From: Pedobacter nyackensis
GTDB taxonomy: Bacteria; Bacteroidota; Bacteroidia; Sphingobacteriales; Sphingobacteriaceae
Direction of reading: 5' to 3'
DNA length: 52,937 nucleotides
Assembly (NCBI RefSeq): GCF_900176505.1
Contig: NZ_FWYB01000023.1
Location: 1-52,937, forward strand
The position numbers were made by a program, and so were the translations under genes. The notes beneath the pieces are model-generated. The model made no database searches and had not been told where the DNA came from. It worked only from the letters and a program-made list of their open reading frames with translations. Below, in pieces: positions 33,167-41,036 of this stretch. How positions within the stretch are numbered: the stretch's first letter is position 1; each line of letters opens with the position of its first letter.

Positions 33167-34888
33167 ATGAGTACAGGACTATCAGAACTAGAAGTATTGC
33201 GCCGTAATTCGCTAAACCAATTACGTGAGCTTGGAATCAATCCATACCCTGCTGAAGCATTCGGAATCAATGCCAATGCAGCAGACATATTAGCGAACTA
33301 CGAACGCGATAAAACTGCCTATAAGAACATCAGTATTGCAGGCAGGATCATGAGCCGCCGTATCATGGGTAGCGCTTCTTTTGTAGAACTACAAGATTCA
33401 ACAGGAAGAGTACAGGTTTATCTGAAAAGAGATGACCTTTGTCCAGATGAAGATAAAACACTTTACAACACCGTTTTCAAGAAATTAATGGATCTTGGTG
33501 ACTTCATTGGCGTTAAAGGATATGTTTTCACTACACAAACCGGCGAGATCTCTGTCCACGTTACTGAACTGACCTTATTATCTAAGTCATTAAAACCTTT
33601 ACCAATCGTTAAACGTGATGAGGAAGGTAATATCTATGATGGTTTTACGGATCCTGAAATGCGCTACAGACAACGTTATGTAGATCTTACGGTAAATCCT
33701 GGCTTTAAGCAGATCTTTATCAATCGCTCTAAAGTGATCAATACCATGCGTAATTATTTCGACAACCAGGGATGGATGGAAGTGGAAACACCAATTCTGC
33801 AACCGATCCATGGTGGTGCGGCTGCGCGTCCTTTCGCTACACATCATAATACGCTTGATATGCCGCTTTACCTTCGTATTGCGAACGAATTGTATTTGAA
33901 AAGATTGATCGTTGCAGGCTTCGACGGTGTGTATGAGTTTGGAAAAATGTTCAGAAATGAAGGAATGGACAGAACGCACAATCCTGAATTCACTTCTATG
34001 GAAATCTATGTAGCCTATAAAGACTACGTTTGGATGATGGGAATGGTTGAAGAATGTCTGGAGAAAGTTGCCCTTGCCATCCATGGAACAGCAGTAGTTA
34101 AAGTTGGCGAACATGAGATCAACTTTGAAGGTCCTTACGAAAAACTGACCATGTACGAATCCATCCAGAAATATACTGGTATTGATGTATCAAACATGAC
34201 AGAAGAAGAACTTCAGGCAACCTGCAAAAGTCTGAATATTGAAATTGATGCAACAATGGGCAGAGGTAAACTTATCGATGAACTTTTCAGCGAAAAAGTA
34301 GAAGCCAACCTGATCCAGCCAACATACATTACCGACTACCCACTTGAAATGACTCCACTTGCTAAAAAACACAGAAGCAAAGAGGGTCTGGTAGAAAGAT
34401 TTGAGCTGTTTGTAATGGGCAAAGAAATTGGCAATGCTTATTCAGAATTAAACGATCCGATAGATCAGCGTGAACGTTTTGAAGATCAGCTAAAACTGGC
34501 TGCCAGAGGTGATGATGAAGCAATGGCGATGGATGATGACTTTATCCGTGCATTAGAATATGGTATGCCTCCTACTTCAGGATTAGGTATCGGTATCGAC
34601 CGCTTAGTGATGTTGATGACAGATCAGTCGACCATACAAGAAGTATTATTCTTCCCTCAGATGAGACCAGAGAAGAAAGCCAAAGTAACTACTGATGAAG
34701 ATTTCGTAAATGCTGGTATCCCGGCTGAATGGGTTCCGGTAATCAGAAAAATGAACATCAATACCATAGACGAATTGAAAGCTGCAAATCCTAACAAAGT
34801 ATTTAACGACTTAGGCGGAATGCGCAAGAAGATGAAACTGGAATTAACCATGCCTTCGAAAGAAGACGTTACAGCCTGGTTCGCTTAA
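33167..34888 (+). CDS. lysS: Lysyl-tRNA synthetase, class II
   Basis: Charges tRNA-Lys with lysine. 573 residues. The N-terminal OB-fold anticodon domain contains SFVELQDSTGRVQVYLKRDD. Class II motifs follow: motif 2 in FGKMFRNEGMDRTHNPEFTS and motif 3 in GLGIGIDRLVMLMTD. It is longer than E. coli LysS because of a roughly 70-residue C-terminal extension after the catalytic core (VTTDEDFVNAGIPAEWVPVI, INTIDELKAANPNKVFNDLG) that looks like a helix-hairpin-helix-type domain. Such extensions recur in Bacteroidota LysS. It has a strong terminator downstream. Confidence 0.96.
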   Translation: MSTGLSELEVLRRNSLNQLRELGINPYPAEAFGINANAADILANYERDKTAYKNISIAGRIMSRRIMGSASFVELQDSTGRVQVYLKRDDLCPDEDKTLYNTVFKKLMDLGDFIGVKGYVFTTQTGEISVHVTELTLLSKSLKPLPIVKRDEEGNIYDGFTDPEMRYRQRYVDLTVNPGFKQIFINRSKVINTMRNYFDNQGWMEVETPILQPIHGGAAARPFATHHNTLDMPLYLRIANELYLKRLIVAGFDGVYEFGKMFRNEGMDRTHNPEFTSMEIYVAYKDYVWMMGMVEECLEKVALAIHGTAVVKVGEHEINFEGPYEKLTMYESIQKYTGIDVSNMTEEELQATCKSLNIEIDATMGRGKLIDELFSEKVEANLIQPTYITDYPLEMTPLAKKHRSKEGLVERFELFVMGKEIGNAYSELNDPIDQRERFEDQLKLAARGDDEAMAMDDDFIRALEYGMPPTSGLGIGIDRLVMLMTDQSTIQEVLFFPQMRPEKKAKVTTDEDFVNAGIPAEWVPVIRKMNINTIDELKAANPNKVFNDLGGMRKKMKLELTMPSKEDVTAWFA

Positions 34889-34908
34889 CATAATCATAAC
34901 AAAAGCTT

Positions 34909-34950
34909 AAAAGCCTGCTACAAAAACTGTAGCAGGCTTTTTTTATTTTT
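34909..34950 (+). terminator. lysS terminator
   Basis: A perfect 14-bp stem (34909-34922 with 34928-34941), loop AAAAC, followed by a T-rich tract. Confidence 0.92.
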
Positions 34951-34973
34951 ACATGTATTAAAATTATAAATAT

Positions 34974-35189
34974 ATGAACAGTTCAATCTTAGAGATTACA
35001 GATAACGAATACTGTATAAAACTAAACAAAGAATCCTTTGACCTGACTTTAATCCGTCAGTTGATCACAAGGATACAATCAGAGCAATACTTCTTCAACA
35101 GAAGCAAAGATTACATGGAGGATGATATCATCAGCAGAGGAGCTTATGCAGATCAGAGCGACAGTTACGACAGATTAAGTGAAAAATAA
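34974..35189 (+). CDS. Small hypothetical protein
   Basis: A 71-residue protein with an N-terminal region (ILEITDNEYCIKLNKESFDL) and a basic-aromatic segment (LIRQLITRIQSEQYFFNRSK). No membrane segment or signal and no recognised domain. Its own terminator overlaps its stop codon, and lysS terminates upstream, so it is transcribed alone. It is credible as a gene by codon pattern and context, but its function is unknown. Confidence 0.55.
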   Translation: MNSSILEITDNEYCIKLNKESFDLTLIRQLITRIQSEQYFFNRSKDYMEDDIISRGAYADQSDSYDRLSEK

Positions 35190-35214
35190 AAGGCCACATT
35201 TGCATGTGGCCTTT
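35189..35214. terminator. Bidirectional terminator
   Basis: An 11-bp stem (35189-35199 with 35204-35214) with a TTGC loop, between converging genes. The T-run is weak. Confidence 0.75.
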
Positions 35215-35235
35215 GCTATTTATAGATTGTTTATA

Positions 35236-35775
35236 CTATCTGTATCTTACTTGTTGTTGTTTATCCCACATCCCCAACTGATCTTTCATTTGTTTGATCT
35301 GATCAGCTAGTAACTTGCTCTTATCTGCTTTCTTAGCTTCAGCTAAATACATTGTCGCTTCACGCTTATTGCGTTTAGCCATTGCAATTCCGGCAAGACT
35401 TAACTTTGCCAGGGCAATGTTATGATCCATAGTCATTCCTAAGGTAAGAGACTTCTTAAAGTACTTCTCTGACTGCATAGGAGCTTTTCTTGATTCAATC
35501 AAACCAACCAAAAGGTTGTAGTAACCATGTTGTGCTCTAATCAGCTGCTTTTCATAATTAGTAATTCTATTCAAATAAGCTTCAGCTTTAGGCATATTGT
35601 CTTTTCTCAAAAACCATTGAGCCAACAGCATGTTCTCATTGAAGAAGAAAGTAACTATGATTAAAACGCTTATAAAAAAGGCTAGTATTCCCCATCCCCA
35701 GAAACCGAAGATCATAAGAGCTATTGCTCCACCCATCACTGCAAATCCTAAAATAAGACGAACTAAATTTGACAT
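35236..35775 (-). CDS. Membrane-anchored TPR-like protein
   Basis: A 179-residue protein. Two hydrophobic segments at the N-terminus (LVRLILGFAVMGGAIALMIF and GWGILAFFISVLIIVTFFF) give a membrane hairpin. The rest is helical and repeats a pattern reminiscent of tetratricopeptides (AEAYLNRITNYEKQLIRAQH, QSEKYFKKSLTLGMTMDHNI, LAEAKKADKSKLLADQIKQM). It probably scaffolds protein contacts at the cytoplasmic face. No partner is evident. It converges with the small gene and ends at the terminator at 35189. Confidence 0.7.
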   Translation of the reverse strand: MSNLVRLILGFAVMGGAIALMIFGFWGWGILAFFISVLIIVTFFFNENMLLAQWFLRKDNMPKAEAYLNRITNYEKQLIRAQHGYYNLLVGLIESRKAPMQSEKYFKKSLTLGMTMDHNIALAKLSLAGIAMAKRNKREATMYLAEAKKADKSKLLADQIKQMKDQLGMWDKQQQVRYR

Positions 35776-35929
35776 ACGCTAATGTATTTTTTTTTGCAAA
35801 TATCGTGTTTAAATACCAAAAAACAGATTTAACTTTACAATTTCAGTAAAAAAAAGAATTAGCAGCTGAATCAGTAAACAGCGCTAAAAAAACAAATCAT
35901 CACTCCCAACATTAAAGCATAAACAACGC

Positions 35930-36607
35930 ATGTCTGTCACTATAGAAGAAAGCTGGTTAAAGGTACTAAACGAAGAATTCAAAAAACCTTATATGGTAGC
36001 ACTCAAAGCCTTTTTACTTGAAGAAGAACAAAAAGGACATACCATTTATCCGGAAAGTGCAGATATATTCAATGCTTTGAACCATATTCCCTTTGATCAG
36101 GTTAAAGTGGTTATTTTGGGGCAAGACCCCTACCATGGAACCGGTCAGGCCCACGGACTATCTTTCTCTGTACAAAAAGGCATCAAGGTACCACCTTCAT
36201 TAAGGAACATTTATAAAGAACTGGCTACAGATATTCCCGGTTTTTCTATACCAGCACATGGCAACCTAACGCAATGGGCAAATCAGGGAGTTTTACTTTT
36301 GAATGCTACATTAACTGTAAGAGCAAACGAAGCAGGGTCCCATCAGAAAAAAGGTTGGGAAACTTTTACCGACAAAGTCATTACCGAGCTCTCTAAAAAA
36401 AGAAGTGGATTGATTTTCCTGCTATGGGGTAAATACGCACAAAATAAAGCAGCATTAATCGATCAGACAAAACATACCATCATTGCTGCAGCGCACCCCT
36501 CCCCACTTTCCGCTTATAACGGTTTTCTGGGTAGTGGTCCATTTTCCAGAACCAATGCTAAATTAATTGAACAAGGGCAAAGCCCGATCAACTGGCAAAT
36601 TGATTAA
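35930..36607 (+). CDS. ung: Uracil-DNA glycosylase, family 1
   Basis: Removes uracil from DNA. 225 residues. The catalytic water-activating motif is GQDPYHG (D66 the general base), followed by the uracil pocket phenylalanine in AHGLSFSV, and the late motif AAHPSPLSAY has the catalytic histidine. FLLWGKYAQNKAALI is the conserved strand. Length and motifs match family 1 Ung. Its stop codon overlaps a hairpin terminator shared with the convergent Lrp gene. Confidence 0.97.
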   Translation: MSVTIEESWLKVLNEEFKKPYMVALKAFLLEEEQKGHTIYPESADIFNALNHIPFDQVKVVILGQDPYHGTGQAHGLSFSVQKGIKVPPSLRNIYKELATDIPGFSIPAHGNLTQWANQGVLLLNATLTVRANEAGSHQKKGWETFTDKVITELSKKRSGLIFLLWGKYAQNKAALIDQTKHTIIAAAHPSPLSAYNGFLGSGPFSRTNAKLIEQGQSPINWQID

Positions 36608-36610
36608 AAA

Positions 36611-36652
36611 AAACGCCTGACCATCATAGATGACCAGGCGTTTCCTTTTTTA
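36611..36652. terminator. Bidirectional terminator after ung
   Basis: AAACGCCTG (36611-36619) pairs with CAGGCGTTT (36635-36643). An inner CAT/ATG pairing is separated by an AC/AC mismatch. T6 follows on the plus strand and A-rich sequence on the other side. Confidence 0.75.
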
Positions 36653-36663
36653 GATTCTTAATA

Positions 36664-37134
36664 CTAGTATTCCAAAGGAACAATCGGTTCCTTTTTAGTA
36701 GTCGACATGATCATCATCGTCTGGAAAGTTTTCACTACAGAGATCTTACTGATTTTATCCATAATCAAACGCTCGTAAGCTTTAATATCATTCACATATA
36801 CCTTCAACAGAAAATCTGCCTGTCCGGTCACGTGATGGCATTCCGTAATTTCTTTAATCTGGTTTACCTCATCCAGAAAAATCTGAATCGTGTTATTCTT
36901 ATGAAAATCCAGTTGAACCTGGATAAAAGTTTTTATTCCTAAACCCAGTTTCTCTTCATCAACCAGGGCATGATAACTCTTAATAAAACCAGAAACCTCC
37001 AATTTCCTCACTCTTTCCAATGTCGGAGCAGGGGAAAGTCCAATCTCCTGAGATAACAACAGGTTCGTCATCCTGCCATTTTCCTGTAACAATTTAAGAA
37101 TCTTAAAATCCGTTTTATCTAGTTCTGTCGCCAT
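36664..37134 (-). CDS. Lrp/AsnC family transcriptional regulator
   Basis: A 156-residue regulator. The N-terminal helix-turn-helix (DFKILKLLQENGRMTNLLLS, IGLSPAPTLERVRKLEVSGF) is followed by a RAM/ligand-binding domain (about 70-150) with the classic ITECHHVTGQADFLLKVYV segment. Full length and intact, unlike the fragment at 1845. Lrp family members bind as octamers and respond to amino acids such as leucine. It lies convergent to ung and divergent from the DtxR gene, so its targets are not obvious from position. Confidence 0.93.
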   Translation of the reverse strand: MATELDKTDFKILKLLQENGRMTNLLLSQEIGLSPAPTLERVRKLEVSGFIKSYHALVDEEKLGLGIKTFIQVQLDFHKNNTIQIFLDEVNQIKEITECHHVTGQADFLLKVYVNDIKAYERLIMDKISKISVVKTFQTMMIMSTTKKEPIVPLEY

Positions 37135-37236
37135 TTATTTTTAAAGTATCTTCAAAGATAGAATAAGAACACATTACACACCAAATTTAATTCTAAAAGA
37201 AATGCAATAATTTACAGTTTATTTCTCTAATATTTT

Positions 37237-37252
37237 TTTAGATTTGTCTAAA
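37237..37252. promoter_or_regulatory. Candidate MntR/DtxR operator in the regulator promoter
   Basis: TTTAGATTTGTCTAAA at 37237-37252 is a 6+6 inverted repeat, with the -7 box TAGATTTG (37239-37246) inside it. It is close to the DtxR/MntR type TTTAG-N6-CTAAA. The ATG of the regulator is at 37274. Confidence 0.55.
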
Positions 37253-37273
37253 CATATAGTTAGGCAAACAAAA

Positions 37274-37927
37274 ATGCAGTCATTCACAGAAGAGAACTAC
37301 CTGAAAATCATATATCATTTGTCGCAAAACAATGATGAGGCAGTCCAAACCAACGCTATTGCGGAGAAAATGCAGACTAAAGCTGCTTCGGTTACCGACA
37401 TGATAAAGAAGCTAGCCGAAAAGCAACTTGTTGACTATAAAAAATACCAGGGCGTAAAATTAACCCCAGCCGGAAAATCAACTGCCGTTAATATTGTTAG
37501 AAAGCACCGCCTATGGGAAGTTTTCTTAGTAGAAAAGCTAAACTTCAAATGGGATGAGGTACATGATATTGCCGAAGACCTGGAACACATTAAATCGGTT
37601 GAGTTGATTGAACGACTCGACGAGTTTCTGGCTTTTCCTAAAAGTGATCCTCATGGCGATCCGATTCCTGATAAAAACGGACAATTTGATACCATTCCCT
37701 TTACAAAGCTTTCCAAACTTAAACCCGGCGAGAAAGGTTTAATTATGGGCGTTAGCGAACATTCATCCGCTTTCCTTAAACACCTCGAAAAACTAGGCTT
37801 AACCTTGGGAAAAAGAATACAAACCATGGAGATCACAGATTTTGACGGCTCCGTTGAACTCCTGATCGAACAGAAAAAAATTAGTGTCAGTCGCGAAGTC
37901 GCCAAACACATCCTTATAAAAATATAA
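37274..37927 (+). CDS. mntR: DtxR/MntR family metal-dependent repressor
   Basis: A 217-residue regulator from ATG 37274 (a TTG 10 codons earlier is inside the promoter). It has a winged helix (ENYLKIIYHLSQ, AIAEKMQTKAASVTDMIKKL), a dimerisation/metal-binding domain (VRKHRLWEVFLVEKLNFKWD, EVHDIAEDLEHIKSVELIER) with metal histidines and glutamates, and a C-terminal SH3-like FeoA-type domain (about 145-217). The presence of that domain is DtxR/IdeR-like, while the partner transporter points to manganese. It ends 1 base before the NRAMP transporter, so it is the cognate regulator of that gene. mntR is chosen by context and is not certain. Confidence 0.85.
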   Translation: MQSFTEENYLKIIYHLSQNNDEAVQTNAIAEKMQTKAASVTDMIKKLAEKQLVDYKKYQGVKLTPAGKSTAVNIVRKHRLWEVFLVEKLNFKWDEVHDIAEDLEHIKSVELIERLDEFLAFPKSDPHGDPIPDKNGQFDTIPFTKLSKLKPGEKGLIMGVSEHSSAFLKHLEKLGLTLGKRIQTMEITDFDGSVELLIEQKKISVSREVAKHILIKI

Positions 37928-37928
37928 T

Positions 37929-39800
37929 ATGAACCCCGAACATAAAGCCACCCAATCCTTAAGCGAAGTACACCAGAGTGTCGACACCCACAAGCGTACC
38001 GGCTGGAAACGCATTCTTTCCTTTCTCGGTCCCGCTTACCTCGTAAGCGTTGGCTATATGGACCCCGGTAATTGGGCTACCGACATAGCCGGAGGTAGCA
38101 AGTTCGGTTATCAATTGATATGGGTACTCCTCATGTCTAACCTGATTGCACTACTACTGCAATCACTCAGTGCCCGCTTGGGTATCGTAAGAGGTCTTGA
38201 TCTCGCACAAGCTTCCAGAAACGGCTATCCAAGATGGATCAATTACCCCCTATTCGGATTGGCACAAACCGCCATCGTGGCCTGCGACCTTGCCGAAATC
38301 ATCGGTATGGCCATCGGTTTAAATCTATTATTCGACCTCCCTTTAATCTGGGGTATCAGCATCACCATTTTCGATACCGTTCTGCTCCTGTTCCTGCTCA
38401 ATAAAGGCATGCGTAAAATGGAAGCCTTCATTGTATCCATGGTGTTCATTGTTGGTGTATCCTTTCTGGCAGAGATGTTCATTGTTGAGCCTTCCCTATC
38501 AGAAATCGCTAAAGGATTTGAGCCCTCTATGCTATCAGGAGATGCCTTATACATCGCCATAGGGATCATTGGTGCCACCGTAATGCCACATAACCTATAT
38601 CTACACTCCTCATTGGTACAAACCCGCAAATTCAACCGGGATAACGAAGGTATCAAGGAGGCTATAAAATTCAATTTCATCGATACTACCATTGCATTAA
38701 ACCTTGCGTTTTTTGTAAATGCAGCCATCTTGATTCTTGCCGCTGCCGCATTTTATAAACACGGTCTTCACGAAGTTGCTGAGATCCAGGATGCACACAA
38801 ACTGCTTAAACATATATTTGGTAACGTAGCACCGGCCCTTTTTGCCATTGCGTTAATCGCTGCCGGACAGAGCTCAACCATTACCGGAACTTTAGCCGGA
38901 CAAATTGTAATGGAGGGCCACCTTAAATTAAGGATAGAACCCTGGTTGCGTAGGTTAATCACTCGATTATTAGCCATCATCCCTGCATTTTTTACCATTC
39001 TTTGGTATGGTGATGACGCATTGGGTGGCCTGCTTATTTTAAGTCAGGTTGTGTTAAGTCTGCAACTCGGCTTCGCCGTAATCCCACTGATCCACTTCAC
39101 TTCAGATAAGAAAACGATGAAAGAATTTGCCATTAAGCCATGGGTAAAAGCCCTCGCCTGGATCAGCTCGCTCATTATTGTATCTTTAAATGTAAAACTG
39201 GTTGTTGAAGAAATTAGCGTCTGGGGAGCAGGTGGCCAATGGTACATTTATGCGATAGTAGTTCCCCTGGCCATACTCATCGGACTACTCTTATTGTTCA
39301 TCTTTGTCTACCCTTTTGTAAGCCGTATCAGAAGAGAACAAAACATTACACCACATGGAGCCGCATTGAATATTGAAAACGTAGAAAAAATCGTTTACAC
39401 ACAAATAGGTATTACCATCGATTTTTCTAAAAACGACCGCAATACCATTCGCCACGCACTTATACAAGGTGGCAAACATGCACATTACCACCTGATCCAC
39501 GTGGTAGAAACGGCTGCAGCAAGGTATTATGGAGATACCGCATTGGATTATGAAACACAGAGCGATACCTTAAACCTTCAGAAGTACTGTGATAACCTGG
39601 CTGAGTTAGGCTATAAATCTACTCCGCACATCGGTTATGGCAGCGCTGTAAAAGCAATTGTCGAGATCAGCAATGAAAACAAACTTCAGCTGCTGGTTAT
39701 GGGTGCACACGGACATAAAGGTTTAAAAGATATCATACTTGGCACAACAGTGGATTCTGTACGTCATAAAGTGACCATACCAGTACTTATTGTAAGATAA
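37929..39800 (+). CDS. mntH: NRAMP divalent-metal transporter fused to a universal-stress (USP) domain
   Basis: A 623-residue protein. Residues about 25-460 are an NRAMP transporter with 11 hydrophobic segments, including the metal-site motif DPGNW (45-49) and VMPHNLYLHSS (219 onward). Residues about 486-623 form a cytoplasmic UspA-like domain with the ATP-binding signature GAHGHKGLKDIILGTTVDSV. NRAMP proteins take up Mn2+/Fe2+ with protons. The USP domain may tie transport to ATP or stress state. It directly follows the DtxR-type regulator with a 1-base gap. Metal preference is inferred from the regulator, not tested. Confidence 0.92.
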   Translation: MNPEHKATQSLSEVHQSVDTHKRTGWKRILSFLGPAYLVSVGYMDPGNWATDIAGGSKFGYQLIWVLLMSNLIALLLQSLSARLGIVRGLDLAQASRNGYPRWINYPLFGLAQTAIVACDLAEIIGMAIGLNLLFDLPLIWGISITIFDTVLLLFLLNKGMRKMEAFIVSMVFIVGVSFLAEMFIVEPSLSEIAKGFEPSMLSGDALYIAIGIIGATVMPHNLYLHSSLVQTRKFNRDNEGIKEAIKFNFIDTTIALNLAFFVNAAILILAAAAFYKHGLHEVAEIQDAHKLLKHIFGNVAPALFAIALIAAGQSSTITGTLAGQIVMEGHLKLRIEPWLRRLITRLLAIIPAFFTILWYGDDALGGLLILSQVVLSLQLGFAVIPLIHFTSDKKTMKEFAIKPWVKALAWISSLIIVSLNVKLVVEEISVWGAGGQWYIYAIVVPLAILIGLLLLFIFVYPFVSRIRREQNITPHGAALNIENVEKIVYTQIGITIDFSKNDRNTIRHALIQGGKHAHYHLIHVVETAAARYYGDTALDYETQSDTLNLQKYCDNLAELGYKSTPHIGYGSAVKAIVEISNENKLQLLVMGAHGHKGLKDIILGTTVDSVRHKVTIPVLIVR

Positions 39801-39823
39801 AATTGAGATATTAGCGGATTCTT

Positions 39824-40273
39824 ATGAAGAACGATATCCAGATAAAAAATAAAAGAGCCTACTTCGACTACCACATTATTGAGAAATACAATGCGGGTTT
39901 AGCCTTATTGGGTACTGAAATTAAAGCGATAAGACAGGGTAAGGCCAATATGACCGATGCTTTCTGCATGTTTATAGGCAATGTACTTTATGTAAGAAAC
40001 CTTCACATTTCTGAATACAGTCACAGTTCCTTTCATCACCATGATATTAAGCGCGACCGTGTCCTGTTGCTCCATAAAAAAGAACTGAAAAAGCTTAGGG
40101 TAAAAAGCGAAGAAAAGGGCTACACCATTGTACCCCTACGCATATTTACCAACGAAAGAGGCTTTGCCAAAATAGAAATCGCATTGGCACAAGGTAAAAA
40201 GGAATTTGACAAAAGAGATAGCATCAAAGACAGAGAATCAAAAAGAGAAATGGACCGTGCAATGAAAATGTAA
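39824..40273 (+). CDS. smpB: SsrA-binding protein
   Basis: A 149-residue tmRNA-binding protein of trans-translation. It starts IQIKNKRAYFDYHIIEKYNA with the family TEIKAIRQGKANMTDAFC, then FHHHDIKRDRVLLLHKKELK, and ends in a basic tail (DSIKDRESKREMDRAMKM) that mimics codon-anticodon in the decoding centre. The length is standard. It follows the transporter by 23 bases and converges with pcm. The tmRNA gene itself is not in this window. Confidence 0.97.
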   Translation: MKNDIQIKNKRAYFDYHIIEKYNAGLALLGTEIKAIRQGKANMTDAFCMFIGNVLYVRNLHISEYSHSSFHHHDIKRDRVLLLHKKELKKLRVKSEEKGYTIVPLRIFTNERGFAKIEIALAQGKKEFDKRDSIKDRESKREMDRAMKM

Positions 40274-40279
40274 ACGTTC

Positions 40280-40936
40280 CTACCAGGCCTGGTCGCCTAC
40301 CAATGGTACAAACCTAAAGGTATCGAGTTCAATCCTATCAAAATCAGTTTCATTAACGCGGATCACGGTGACCATTTTTTGCGAATGCTCATCCCCAACG
40401 GGAATCACCAAAATCCCACCGATCCTAAGTTGCTTCAATAAAATCTCAGGAACAAAAGGCGCACCGGCAGTAACAATGATCTTGTCATAAGGTGCATGTT
40501 CGGAAATACCTTTTGAGCCATCACCAAAAAAGAAATGTGCATTATAGCCCATTCCAGGTAAAACGCGAATGGTATGGCGGTAGATGGCCTCCTGGCGCTC
40601 GATGGTATAAACATTGGCGCCCAACTCCATCAGGATACAAGTCTGATAACCTGAGCCTGTACCAATCTCCAGTACTTTGTCGCCTTTTTTAATGTGTAAC
40701 AGTTCACTCTGATAAGCTACAGTATAAGGCTGAGAAATGGTTTGCCCATCCCCAATCGGGAAAGCAATATCCTTATAAGCCTGATTCCAGAAAGTTTCAT
40801 CGAAAAAGAAATGTCTTGGAACTTTCCCTATTGCCTTAAGTACCCTCTTGTCAGCAATCCCTCTCGATTCGAGATGAGCTACTAAACGCTTCCTTGCCCC
40901 CTGCTCTCTGTAATTATCAACAAACTTGTATGCCAT
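40280..40936 (-). CDS. pcm: Protein-L-isoaspartate O-methyltransferase
   Basis: A 218-residue SAM methyltransferase that repairs isoaspartyl residues in aged proteins. Signature segments are VPRHFFFDE, GQTISQPYTVAYQSELL, the SAM motif VLEIGTGSGYQTCIL, and IVTAGAPFVPEILLKQL followed by GGILVIPVGDEHSQ. The length matches. It converges with smpB (6-base gap) and lies 100 bases downstream of priA on the same strand, so it may be co-transcribed with it, though no clear promoter or terminator was seen between them. Confidence 0.95.
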   Translation of the reverse strand: MAYKFVDNYREQGARKRLVAHLESRGIADKRVLKAIGKVPRHFFFDETFWNQAYKDIAFPIGDGQTISQPYTVAYQSELLHIKKGDKVLEIGTGSGYQTCILMELGANVYTIERQEAIYRHTIRVLPGMGYNAHFFFGDGSKGISEHAPYDKIIVTAGAPFVPEILLKQLRIGGILVIPVGDEHSQKMVTVIRVNETDFDRIELDTFRFVPLVGDQAW

Positions 40937-41036
40937 TTCACCCCAAAAATAGCTTTTTGAAAACTAATAATTCAATCTTTTCGGGGCTAAATGAGTTTTA
41001 AAAGCCTAATCAGCACAGGATCAATCCTAATAAAAT

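Noticed and set aside
40280..40310. ACCAGGCCTGGT-type palindrome at the pcm 3' end
   Set aside because: It is part of the pcm coding region and stop, with no run of T, so it is not a terminator.
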